Below the pieces are notes generated by a model. That model ran no database searches. It was not told the origin of the DNA and saw nothing but the letters and a program-made list of their open reading frames with translations. The position numbers and the translations under genes were made by a program. A stretch of DNA of 63,305 nucleotides from positions 1-63,305 of the forward strand of contig PDQQ01000020.1 of assembly GCA_002747825.1 (NCBI GenBank). Reading direction: 5' to 3'. This DNA is from Deltaproteobacteria bacterium. GTDB taxonomy: Bacteria > Desulfobacterota > Desulfobulbia > Desulfobulbales > Desulfocapsaceae. The first letter of the stretch is position 1, and every line of letters begins with the position of its first letter. Positions 55,610 through 63,305 of the stretch are shown here, in pieces.

Positions 55610-57391
55610 TCAGAAGAGGCGATCCAGAAGGCTCAGCAGCGTGTACCAGGGCTTGCGCAGCAGCTGCCATATCAAGGGTCGATATCCGACCTTGACGTGG
55701 GCTTTTCCGCTCATGCCGGGACGAAGTTCACCCTTGTCGTTGTCAAATTCGACCGTCGCTATAAAGACGTTCCGGTTACCGCGCAGCTGTGAACGGGGAA
55801 TAATCCGAAGCAGCTCTCCCTTCCAGCTGCGTTCGGCATAGGAGTCAAAACGAAGCTTTGTTGACATGCCCGGGCTGATAAAACTGACATCTTTTTCCGG
55901 CAGGGCAAGCTCTGCCCTCATCCGCTCGATGGGTGCCACTTCAAAGAGTGTTTCACCGCGCGATACCGGACCGCCCTCACGTCGCAGATTATCTCCACTC
56001 AACAGCATTCCATCGACCGGACTGGTCAAAATAAGCTGTTCCTGTTTGTTCTTTAACAGTTGAAGCTGCTCATCGTAACGCTGGATATCAAGACGTGCCA
56101 GTTGGGTCTGGGCGGCGTCACCAGACCCCATATAACGATCATGCAGTTTGCGGGATTTATCACGTTCTGCGGTGATTCTGGCTTCTTCGAGGGCAAGCTC
56201 CCGACCGTCCAGGCGGGCGAGAATCGTACCCGCGTTGACCATGTCACCGGGCTGTACCAGCACCTCAAGAAGTATTCCGTCATAACGGGGAGCAATATAA
56301 CGGGTCGTGGTCGGCACCACCACACAGGGGGCCTTGAGCTTGAATGGCAGGGGAAACAGAGCCAGTAGAAGAACAATCGATACGAGAACCGGCCGGCTCG
56401 GCTTTTTTTTTGTCGGCCAGCGCAGTATCCTCTCCCTTGTAGTCGGCTGTTGACACAGCCCTTTCAGGACTGCAGCAAGAATCGGTTGCAGCAGTTGGAG
56501 CCGTTGTATGACCCGGATATTTCCCTTGCTGTCTTTCCAGCAAAAAAGCAGAACACCAACCTTGAGCCCTTCTATGCTGAGAGGAAGCGCCAAAAAGCGC
56601 TTCATCTGCAGACCTTCTGCAGCCTCTTTCAGAACCGGCGAGGAATTGAGCTTTGAACTGCTTGGGTAGATGACGATTCCATCCTGAATCTGGCATTCGG
56701 CGAGAGTCCTGGTAAAAAGACGTGCCTCTGAGGTTCGCTGGTCAACCTTGGTGATATCGGAAAGGGCTTCAAGCCTGGTATGCCCGTCAGCTCCGACCAC
56801 AGCCACAGCGACGCGGTCGCAGCCGGCCATTTGGCGAAGAAGGCTGGTAAAGCGGAGCAGGGCGGTATCTCGATCAGATTCGGCGAGCAGCCTTGTGAAC
56901 CTCTGGATGAGACCTGTGTCCAGAGACTGCCCCTTCTGGAGGGGGACCTTTTTCCGCTGCGCCATAAAACCGGCAAGTAACTGGCCGTACAGCAGCAGTG
57001 CATCAAGCTGTGTCTCTTCAGGGATCATTACCAGCACCAGACAGCCGGTATGCAACGATATCTTCCAGGGAAATACCAGCAGCTTTGCGTCCGACTGGCG
57101 CTCAAGAGGCTGTACCAGAACGCTGTTCGTATTCACCGCTTGTCCGGCTGCCGCCAAGAGCTCAGATCGTAAATCCGCAGACCAGGAAAGTGCCTGCCGT
57201 GAAAGGAGCTCAGCGTCAATACGCATGCCGCCTTCTCTGCTGATAAGGACGCCGCCAGCGGCATTCACCAGGGCAACCGCCAGTTGGAGAAATCCGGCCT
57301 GAAATCGTTCAGCATCGTCAAGACGAACTATCCCGTCAAGACTCCGGTGCAGGGTTGCCAGTTCAGGGGCGTCAAGAGTACCCTTTTTCAT
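55610..57391 (-). CDS. GAF-TM-HlyD fusion protein
   Basis: 593 residues. Two GAF-like alpha/beta halves are seen in the cytoplasmic region (about 20-135 and 165-310; for example FTSLLRQMAGCDRVAVAVVG and FLALPLSIEGLKVGVLLFCW). One transmembrane helix (about 333-353) is followed by a periplasmic HlyD part: LKAPCVVVPTTTRYIAPRYD, LVQPGDMVNAGTILARLDGR, a coiled coil and LTSPVDGMLLSGDNLRREGG. Known: HlyD adaptors link inner-membrane pumps to TolC; GAF domains sense small molecules or redox state. The fusion suggests regulation of the adaptor from the cytoplasm. No ribosome-binding site is clear before the ATG. Confidence 0.82.
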   Translation of the reverse strand: MKKGTLDAPELATLHRSLDGIVRLDDAERFQAGFLQLAVALVNAAGGVLISREGGMRIDAELLSRQALSWSADLRSELLAAAGQAVNTNSVLVQPLERQSDAKLLVFPWKISLHTGCLVLVMIPEETQLDALLLYGQLLAGFMAQRKKVPLQKGQSLDTGLIQRFTRLLAESDRDTALLRFTSLLRQMAGCDRVAVAVVGADGHTRLEALSDITKVDQRTSEARLFTRTLAECQIQDGIVIYPSSSKLNSSPVLKEAAEGLQMKRFLALPLSIEGLKVGVLLFCWKDSKGNIRVIQRLQLLQPILAAVLKGLCQQPTTRERILRWPTKKKPSRPVLVSIVLLLALFPLPFKLKAPCVVVPTTTRYIAPRYDGILLEVLVQPGDMVNAGTILARLDGRELALEEARITAERDKSRKLHDRYMGSGDAAQTQLARLDIQRYDEQLQLLKNKQEQLILTSPVDGMLLSGDNLRREGGPVSRGETLFEVAPIERMRAELALPEKDVSFISPGMSTKLRFDSYAERSWKGELLRIIPRSQLRGNRNVFIATVEFDNDKGELRPGMSGKAHVKVGYRPLIWQLLRKPWYTLLSLLDRLF

Positions 57392-57514
57392 AAATCAAGG
57401 TAACAGCTCGTAGGGTTTAAAATAGCGATTGTACAACTCTTTTATCTTAACTGATCACAGATTTTTCTCGTTGGAAATCCGTCGCCACAGCATTTTCACG
57501 CAACATATTCTAAT

Positions 57515-57542
57515 CCCCCAAAGACGAAATGTCTATGGGGGG
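57515..57542. repeat. Hairpin in the 197-base gap between the DUF3467 and GAF-HlyD genes
   Basis: CCCCC-A-A-AGAC-GAAAT-GTCT-A-T-GGGGG: an 11-bp stem with one mismatch and a 5-base loop. On the minus strand it lies between two genes of the same apparent operon. No T-run follows. It could divide the transcript or protect its upstream part. The remainder of the gap (57392-57588) is unremarkable. Confidence 0.45.
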
Positions 57543-57588
57543 TACAGAACAGCCTGAAAACGGTATGTATCAAAGAAAAAGGCAACGT

Positions 57589-57894
57589 TTACTGAACACT
57601 GGGAAGCTTGGCTTTTGAGGAGTCCGGAACCTTGCTTTTTGTCTGCTGCTGTAGCGCTGAATTTAAGGCCTTGAGCAGTCGTTTTGCCGCTGGCGTGGTC
57701 ATGGCGATACGGCTGTGTATCGGCAGTATGGCTCCCCCACTGTTTGGATCGACAAGCGCGCCTGAACTGAAGTTGATGGTCAGATCCTCAGCCGTTGTGT
57801 TGATCAGAAACTGCGAAGCAAACTGGGCAGAGGTTTCGTTATAGCGTACTTGAACTTGTTGTTGATTCTGTTGTGTCTCTTTCTCTTCTTTCAT
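57589..57894 (-). CDS. DUF3467-family small protein
   Basis: 101 residues, no signal peptide. The core VRYNETSAQFASQFLINTTA, EDLTINFSSGALVD and ILPIHSRIAMTTPAAKRLLK matches DUF3467, whose function is not known. The ends are Gln/Lys-rich and likely disordered. It starts 4 bases after the HlyD stop, with GGAG upstream, so it belongs to the same operon as the adaptor genes. Confidence 0.82.
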   Translation of the reverse strand: MKEEKETQQNQQQVQVRYNETSAQFASQFLINTTAEDLTINFSSGALVDPNSGGAILPIHSRIAMTTPAAKRLLKALNSALQQQTKSKVPDSSKAKLPSVQ

Positions 57895-57898
57895 TCTT

Positions 57899-58699
57899 TT
57901 ATTCTCCGGGAATATCTAAAATACAGCGGCTACCAGCGATAAGGTCTCCGTCTGGATTGGGTACTTCCAGCCTGACCTCAATAGTACCGCTTTGCGGGTT
58001 AATAACAGGTGCAACATAAGCACTTGTTGCTTCGACGATTCGTCCTCCAACCTGCAGTTGGAATTGTTGTCCAGGTTTGAGCTGCAAGCCTGCTTTCGGG
58101 GGAAGATAGAAAACAGCCCGAAGTGGGTCGAGTTGTGCCAGAGTCATGAGTGGTTCTGTATCACCTCCGCCGACTAACTCTGCCTCCTGTTTGTAAACCT
58201 TGACGACCACACCGTCAATGGGGCTGGTGACAATTTTTTCAGCAAGCTGTCTTTTTGCCACCTGGAGTTCGATCTTTCGCAGTAGACGCGTTTCTTCGGC
58301 ACTCAACAGTTCGGCTTTGGCAACGGCCAGTTCGGTACGCGCCATGGTTAACTCCTGGGGACGGGCGTTGCCCGTTGTTTCCAGTTCATTGAGCAGCTTG
58401 AGCTGATTGCTGCGCATCTTGACAACATTCTTTGCCGCATCAACCTGACCATGAAAGGATGCCGCCTCTTCAGCCCTTTTCACCTGGACCTTCAAGACTG
58501 CAGCTCCGATCTCTGCCAATTCTTGACCGGCTTTCACCTGATCCCCGTCCCGGACCAGAATCTTTTCAACACGATCCCGAAAAGGGGTGGAAAGCTCTAT
58601 TGTACTGTTGGGCTCGAGAAAGGTCTCGAAGGCCATAGCAGTCACAGGAGAGAACATCAGTAAAAGATACAACAAAAAGCGCAGATGAGTATAAGGCAT
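57899..58699 (-). CDS. HlyD/RND-type periplasmic adaptor protein
   Basis: 266 residues from ATG 58699; a TTG at 58762 would add 21 residues. Signal peptide ends near MAFE (residue 24). The mature protein shows the lipoyl-like half (PNSTIELSTPFRDRVEKILV; RDGDQVKAGQELAEIGAAVL), an alpha-helical hairpin (about 65-150), a barrel (IVTSPIDGVVVKVYKQEAEL) and a C-terminal beta domain (PVINPQSGTIEVRLEVPNPD). Known: such adaptors bridge inner-membrane pumps and TolC. No pump gene is adjacent. It is downstream of tolC by 82 bases. Confidence 0.88.
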   Translation of the reverse strand: MPYTHLRFLLYLLLMFSPVTAMAFETFLEPNSTIELSTPFRDRVEKILVRDGDQVKAGQELAEIGAAVLKVQVKRAEEAASFHGQVDAAKNVVKMRSNQLKLLNELETTGNARPQELTMARTELAVAKAELLSAEETRLLRKIELQVAKRQLAEKIVTSPIDGVVVKVYKQEAELVGGGDTEPLMTLAQLDPLRAVFYLPPKAGLQLKPGQQFQLQVGGRIVEATSAYVAPVINPQSGTIEVRLEVPNPDGDLIAGSRCILDIPGE

Positions 58700-58781
58700 A
58701 CGAGGGCCTATCAGAGAAAAAGGCCGACCGGTGTTCACCGATCGACCATAGTTAGTGTTCAACCTTAAAAAAGGCTCTTGT

Positions 58782-60578
58782 CTACTGAATGCGAAGTTTT
58801 TCTATCCGAATAATCGGCAAGCCGTCTTTATCTTCTTGTTCTTTTGTCGTTATTCCGTTTTTTTGTACCAAAACGCCCATTGCCCGATAGAGATTGTAGA
58901 TGGCGTAATTGTAGGCAAGCTCACTCTCCGCGTAGAGCTTCTCTGAATCCGTGAGACGCTCACTGGCATCGAGAAGCCGATAGAGTACATCCCCATAGGC
59001 CTGTTTTTTACTGAGCATCAGGTCAACCTTGGCCATAAGGGCCTCGACCTCTTCTGCATCCGAGTGCATAATTTCGTAACTCTGAACCATCGAACGGTAG
59101 TTCTTGATCAGCTCACGATAGCTGACCTGGGCCTCAAGGAGTACGTTTTGCACAGCGGTATCCAGTTGGCGTACATACTGACGCAACTCGATCTTTCTGC
59201 GCAGGTTACGGGCCTCAGCCGCGTTGTTACCCAAAGGATACTCAAGACGCAGCCCTCCGATATAGCTTGGGTCTCCCTCGTTAAATTGGTTCTCGTAGGC
59301 TGTACCATACTCAAAATCTCCAGCCAGGCCTTTGACGTAGGTCTCGAAAAAGAGATCCAGGTTCGGACGCAGCTCATTATTTGAATTGGCCAGACGAATA
59401 GCCGCAGACTGGATATGCTTGAGGGCTTGACTTATTTCAGGACGGTTATCCAGAGTTGTACGGATGACCTCTTCAAAGGAGAGGCTCAAAACGGTGTTTG
59501 AGGGTTGCTCGCTGGTAATCAGTTCCGGGCCACCGGCGAGCAGCTCTGGTGCATTAACCAATGCGTTAATACGGGATTGGGCGTTATATACCGCGTATTT
59601 TGCCTGCATCGCCGCAAGCTTGTGGGCGTTGACCATCGAGCGGGCCCTGGCAATCAGGTTTGGCTCTACATCCATTCCGGCCCGGCTTTGCATCTGTTCA
59701 AAAAGCCTGCTCGAACGTTGTGCCAGTCTTTTGCGCTGTGCCAGCAGGGAACGCTCGAGGTACAACCCCCAATAGGCCCGGCTTACTTCAAGAAGATGGC
59801 TCTCCATGTTGCGCTGGAACTCATCCTGGGCGATTGAGTAGTCAATGTTGGCCAGATCAGTTGCCGAACGGTTATAGTCTATGCCAAAACGTCTAAGCAG
59901 CGGCTGCGTGATCGAGAGCGAGGTTCCCGAGAGCGCCTGCTCCTCAGGGTCGAAATGCGTCGAATTGGTGTCGAGGTCGCCGATATTCTGCTTCAGCTCA
60001 ATCTCGGTACCGGTAATGAATTTTTTACGCACGCCGTACTCAAGGTTCCTGGCGGTTTCTTCGTAGCGCAAAGGGCCGCCTGTTGTCAGGTCGTTACCCA
60101 CCGGTTCGTCCAGATCCTGTATGCGACCTTCAACGAAGACATTCCAGTCAAAGACCCCTTCCGATTCCTGGATGTTGGTTTTTCGGATCAGCCGCAGATC
60201 ACCGAAGACCTTGACCTGTGAGGCATCGCTGACTGCATAGGAGAAGAGTGTATTAAGATCTGTCTGCAAAGCCAGCCTTCCTGTCTCCATTCCTGTGCTG
60301 ACAATCTCCTGCCACCAGGGTTGAAAATTTGTGGGCAGAACACCTGATTCATCGCTCATCGCGCTCTGCGCAAGGCCTTCAGCCTCCTGGAGCTGATTGA
60401 TCAACGGGTCATAGCGTCTCAAGAGGCGGGTCTTAAATTTCTTGTAATCCAGATCACTTTTTTCTGCCGCTTCAACAGCCTGGGCATAGTCAGTCAACTG
60501 TTTGTTACCAGCAAAGGCCGGGCAAATCCAAACTGTTCCCAGGAGCGCGACGAGCCCGAATAAAGATTTTCTCTTCAT
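58782..60578 (-). CDS. TolC-family outer-membrane channel, long form
   Basis: 598 residues from ATG 60578 (AAAGGATG upstream; 35 earlier in-frame codons lack a signal peptide). Signal peptide ends AFA. The two structural repeats of TolC are visible through long helices: SITQPLLRRFGIDYNRSATD, AYWGLYLERSLLAQRKRLAQ, LEYPLGNNAAEARNLRRKIE and QNVLLEAQVSYRELIKNYRS. It is about 100 residues longer than E. coli TolC, the extra part being N-terminal (about 20-190). Channel for export across the outer membrane. It follows the giant repeat gene by 28 bases, which suggests that protein as its cargo. Confidence 0.9.
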   Translation of the reverse strand: MKRKSLFGLVALLGTVWICPAFAGNKQLTDYAQAVEAAEKSDLDYKKFKTRLLRRYDPLINQLQEAEGLAQSAMSDESGVLPTNFQPWWQEIVSTGMETGRLALQTDLNTLFSYAVSDASQVKVFGDLRLIRKTNIQESEGVFDWNVFVEGRIQDLDEPVGNDLTTGGPLRYEETARNLEYGVRKKFITGTEIELKQNIGDLDTNSTHFDPEEQALSGTSLSITQPLLRRFGIDYNRSATDLANIDYSIAQDEFQRNMESHLLEVSRAYWGLYLERSLLAQRKRLAQRSSRLFEQMQSRAGMDVEPNLIARARSMVNAHKLAAMQAKYAVYNAQSRINALVNAPELLAGGPELITSEQPSNTVLSLSFEEVIRTTLDNRPEISQALKHIQSAAIRLANSNNELRPNLDLFFETYVKGLAGDFEYGTAYENQFNEGDPSYIGGLRLEYPLGNNAAEARNLRRKIELRQYVRQLDTAVQNVLLEAQVSYRELIKNYRSMVQSYEIMHSDAEEVEALMAKVDLMLSKKQAYGDVLYRLLDASERLTDSEKLYAESELAYNYAIYNLYRAMGVLVQKNGITTKEQEDKDGLPIIRIEKLRIQ

Positions 60579-60606
60579 GCTTTCATCCTTTTGTTGTTGT
60601 TCCTCG

Positions 60607-63305
60607 TTAGTGGATATTTTTTGCCGGGTTAACGGATGGGGCAGAGAACTCATACCCTTCAAAGTCGTTCCAGCCCAGTTCAAAACCTTTCAGGTTGCTC
60701 TCGTGCATCGAGGCCATAATGGTCGAGGGCAGAAATGCCAGCACCGCATCAACATCAAGAGTCGAGTTGGAGTAGACCATCGACGTGAAGTTCGGGTTGA
60801 AGTAGGTTCTCAGATTAAACAGCCCAAGAGTTCCATCTTCATTGTAATTGGACGCCGTCTGTTCAATATTCATATGGTGCGGCACATCATACATGAGGGT
60901 CGCAGGAAAACTTGCCAGCCAGTTACCCGCAGCGTCAGCCATCACTGTCTGATATCCAACCTGGTTGCCGTCGTTGTCATAGAGGGTCAGAAACAGGGTG
61001 GTTCCCGGTTCCGCTATTCCTGTGTATACAGTTCCCACAGAGAGTGGCGGCAGCGAATATTCAATATCCTGCAGACGCTCCCAGGGCAACTCAGTCATCC
61101 CTTCGCCAAACTGCTGATAGAGGAAGAAGGCATCAACAACAGGCCCCTCTGTCACAGGTTCGGGTGGAAGCATCGGCGGGAAAGAGACTCCATGCGGCCC
61201 ATCATGAGGTCCGCCATCGGGATGCTCGACATGGATATAGCCGAAGTCGATGACATCGGTGTCCATAGTACCGCTGCTCAGGGTGACCACGATCGAGTTA
61301 TCGGCTGTTCCGTCTCCATCAAGATCCGCTGTCGGTGCCATGTCTTCGGGCAGGGTCGAAGGATTGACGCTTACCACATGGGACCCCTCGGGCAGGTTGT
61401 CGAAGATATAACCTCCGGAGGCATTGGTGGTTGTCGTTGTCGTATGATCAGGTACACCGTCGCCGTCAAGATCAACACCGATGGTTATCTGTACACCAGA
61501 CAGCCCTGGCTCACCAGGATCCTGGACACCATCACCATCCAGATCATTCCAGATGGTATCACCGATCGAGCCGGTGCCGGTATAAGCAAAATCCTGATCT
61601 GTATTGACCTCTCCTGCAGCCAGGTTAACGGTTGTGGTACTGTCGGTGACCCCGTCAGGATCGGCCGTTATAACCATACCGCCGGGCAGGGTCGAGGTGT
61701 CGACGTTGATCACAAAATTTCCTTCCGGCAGGTTATCAAAGATATAGTTGCCGTTGCCATCGGTCTGTGTGGTGTATGTTTCAGGAGTCCCGTCGCCGTT
61801 CACATCACCGATGAGAGTCAATGTGACACCGGGTATTCCTGACTCTCCCGGATCCTGTATGCCGTCGTTGTCGGCATCGTACCAGATGGTATCACCAATA
61901 CTCCCTGTGCCGGTGTAGCCGAAATCCACATCCTGATTCACACCGTTGATACCGAGGTCCAGCTCCGCTACATTAACGGTACTTGTTCCATCGAGGTCAT
62001 GGGTCGCTTCCACGCCATTGGGCAGGGTCGATGGATCAATTTCCACGGTATAGTGCCCTGCAGGTAGGTCGTCAAACTGGTAATTGCCATTGGCGTCGGT
62101 CAAGGTTATCAGATGTTCCAGCTCAGGGTCTGCATCCAGATTCCCGGTGAGTATCACACGGACATTTGCCAGCCCAGGCTCATCTGGATCCTGGATACCG
62201 TTGCCGTTACTGTCAAACCAGACGGTATCACCCAGCTGGCCACCAACCAGATGGTAACCAAAATCCTGATCAAGGTTGTCCTCGCCGGCGGTCAAGCTGA
62301 CTGTTGTTGTACCGTCATTAGCTCCATCAGGATCACCGGTTACTTCCATTCCTGGAGGCAGGTTGGTTGGGTCAACGGTGATCGTATAGTCGCCAGGTAA
62401 CAAGTTACGGTAATGGTCACCGCAACTCCGGCGAGCCCGGATTCACCCGGATCCTGAACGCCGTCACCGTTGAGATCGTTCCAGATCGTATCACCGACAG
62501 AGCCGGCTCCGGTATAGCCAAAATCCTGATTCAGGTTGACTTCGTCTGTGCCCAAGGTCAGTGAAGAGGTGTTGTCGGCCCCGCCATCAGGATCCGCTGT
62601 GGCCTCGACACCATCGGGCAGATTGGTCAGCGTAATGGTGTAGTCACCAGCGTCAAGCCCGGTAAAGAGATACCAGCCATCCGCGTTCGTCGTTGCGGTT
62701 TCTGTCACTCCACCCGGACCATTCAGGGTAACCGTAACTCCGGAGATCCCCAGTTCGCCGGAATCCTGGACACCATTGCCGTCGATGTCAAACCAGACGA
62801 TATCACCGATAGCCCCGCTCTGCCTATAGCCAAAATCCTGGTCGAGGTTATCCTCGCCGGCGGTCAAGCTGACTGTTGTCGTATTATCGTTTGTACCATC
62901 AGGATCAGCCGTTTGTACCATACCTGCGGGCAGGTCGTTCGGGTCAACCGTGATCTCAAAGGTTCCTGCTGGCAGGTTGTCAAACAGATAGCTACCGTCC
63001 GGGCCGGTTTGCGTGGTGAAAACATCGGGAACTCCATCACCATTCACGTCGGCGGTAAGGGTTACAGTAACCCCATCGATTCCAGATTCGCCTGGATTCT
63101 GAACGCCGTCGCCATTGAGATCATTCCAGATCGTATCACCGATAGAACCGGTGCCGGTATAGCCAAAATCCTGATCCAGATCAACTCCGCCTCCGGACAG
63201 GGTCAACGAAGAGGTGTTGTCGGCTCCGCCATCAGGATCCGCTGTGGCCTCGACACCATCGGGCAGGTTGGTCAGCGTGATCGTATAGTCACCTGCACCA
63301 AGTCC
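60607..63305 (-). CDS. Giant SdrD-B/Cna-B-repeat surface protein, partial and frameshifted
   Basis: The N-terminus lies beyond the right edge; the frame is open to 63305. The protein is built of modules of about 105-115 residues that begin SIGDTIWNDLNGDGVQDPGE and end in LDQDFGYTGTG, at least six within the window, each with acidic DxNGNGxxD calcium-type loops. Known: SdrD-B domains of surface adhesins are rigid, calcium-stabilised spacers. The last 200 residues (after HPDGGPHDGPHGVSF) are unique, with a beta-rich segment (VGTVYTGIAEPGTTLFLTLY) that may carry the export signal. The frame changes at about 62400, where one module lacks about half its length. It is encoded directly before tolC and the adaptor genes. 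Confidence 0.85.
62390..62425 (-). other. Frameshift/deletion junction inside one SdrD-B module
   Basis: Upstream of here the frame reads GESGLAGVAVTITVT and then leaves the repeat pattern and stops at 62340; downstream the correct text (LPGDYTITVDPTNLPPGM) is in another frame. By comparison with the other modules, about 20-35 residues between the two strands are missing. Either a real deletion or an assembly collapse in repeats. Confidence 0.75.

Noticed and set aside
60502..61842. A 446-codon plus-strand open frame antisense to the SdrD-B protein and TolC start
   Set aside because: It lies entirely opposite clear repeat-domain coding sequence, has no signal or domain, and its length follows from the biased codons of the Asp/Gly-rich repeats.
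60607..63305. Regular nucleotide repeats that could suggest a CRISPR array
   Set aside because: The period is about 310-350 bases and every unit is coding (SdrD-B modules); no short repeat-spacer pattern exists.

Overview
The window looks like part of the chromosome of an anaerobic, Gram-negative bacterium of the Desulfobulbales/Desulfobacterota type. That placement is inferred from gene content and not from any phylogeny. The supporting content is a DUF4390-NtrY pair, the two-part TIGR03960/DUF2344 radical SAM protein, a DUF3373-type coiled-coil outer-membrane protein, a heptaheme cytochrome c beside a Tat-exported flavoprotein reductase, an orphan DctP solute-binding protein and the ffh-rpsP-KH-rimM-trmD-rplS-rnhB gene order. 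No rRNA, tRNA, CRISPR array or prophage was recognised.

Region by region. 0.2-7.4 kb: a periplasmic LPP20/FlgT-like protein (minus strand), a zinc-ribbon/HAMP membrane protein, acetate kinase, an orphan TRAP-type DctP and a spore-photoproduct-lyase-like radical SAM enzyme, separated by AT-rich gaps. 7.8-22 kb: a housekeeping block on the plus strand with ssb, a J-domain chaperone, tsaE, a YcaO-TPR fusion, then ffh, rpsP, khpA, rimM, trmD, an RNA methyltransferase, rplS, rnhB, yraN, pdxA, tmk, a TPR lipoprotein and a LolB-like lipoprotein. 22.6-33.3 kb: a complete branched-chain-type ABC transporter (livKHMGF) next to a histidine-utilisation locus (hutI and hutU on minus; hutH and hutC on plus). 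Two near-identical palindromes in the hutU/hutH divergent region are candidate HutC operators. 33.4-45.7 kb: an AMIN-domain protein, the B12/radical SAM-DUF2344 protein, a DacB-type D,D-peptidase, an Asp/Glu racemase, rfbC and rfbB (dTDP-sugar synthesis), prfC, a DUF4390 protein and an NtrY-like histidine kinase whose usual NtrX partner is absent. 45.7-46.5 kb: a decayed IS200-type element. 46.7-51.8 kb: flavoprotein reductase plus heptaheme cytochrome (a likely periplasmic respiratory reductase), hemB and a porin-like protein.

52-63.3 kb, all on minus: a SEC-C protein, a nickel superoxide dismutase carrying its own Sec signal peptide, and then the most unusual part of the window. Read in the direction of transcription, this part is a very large SdrD-B/Cna-B-repeat surface protein (N-terminus beyond the right edge, and frameshifted inside one repeat), a long TolC-type channel, a HlyD/RND-type adaptor, a DUF3467 protein, a GAF-TM-HlyD fusion and a PqqD-like/M50 site-2-protease/HlyD fusion. 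It resembles a secretion locus with an outer-membrane channel and three adaptor-type proteins but no ABC ATPase or RND pump in view. This is the best candidate here for an undescribed system.

Start sites were chosen from ribosome-binding sites, signal peptides and family length. Several are uncertain and flagged. Family names rest on recognition of motifs in the translated sequence; no database search was run.
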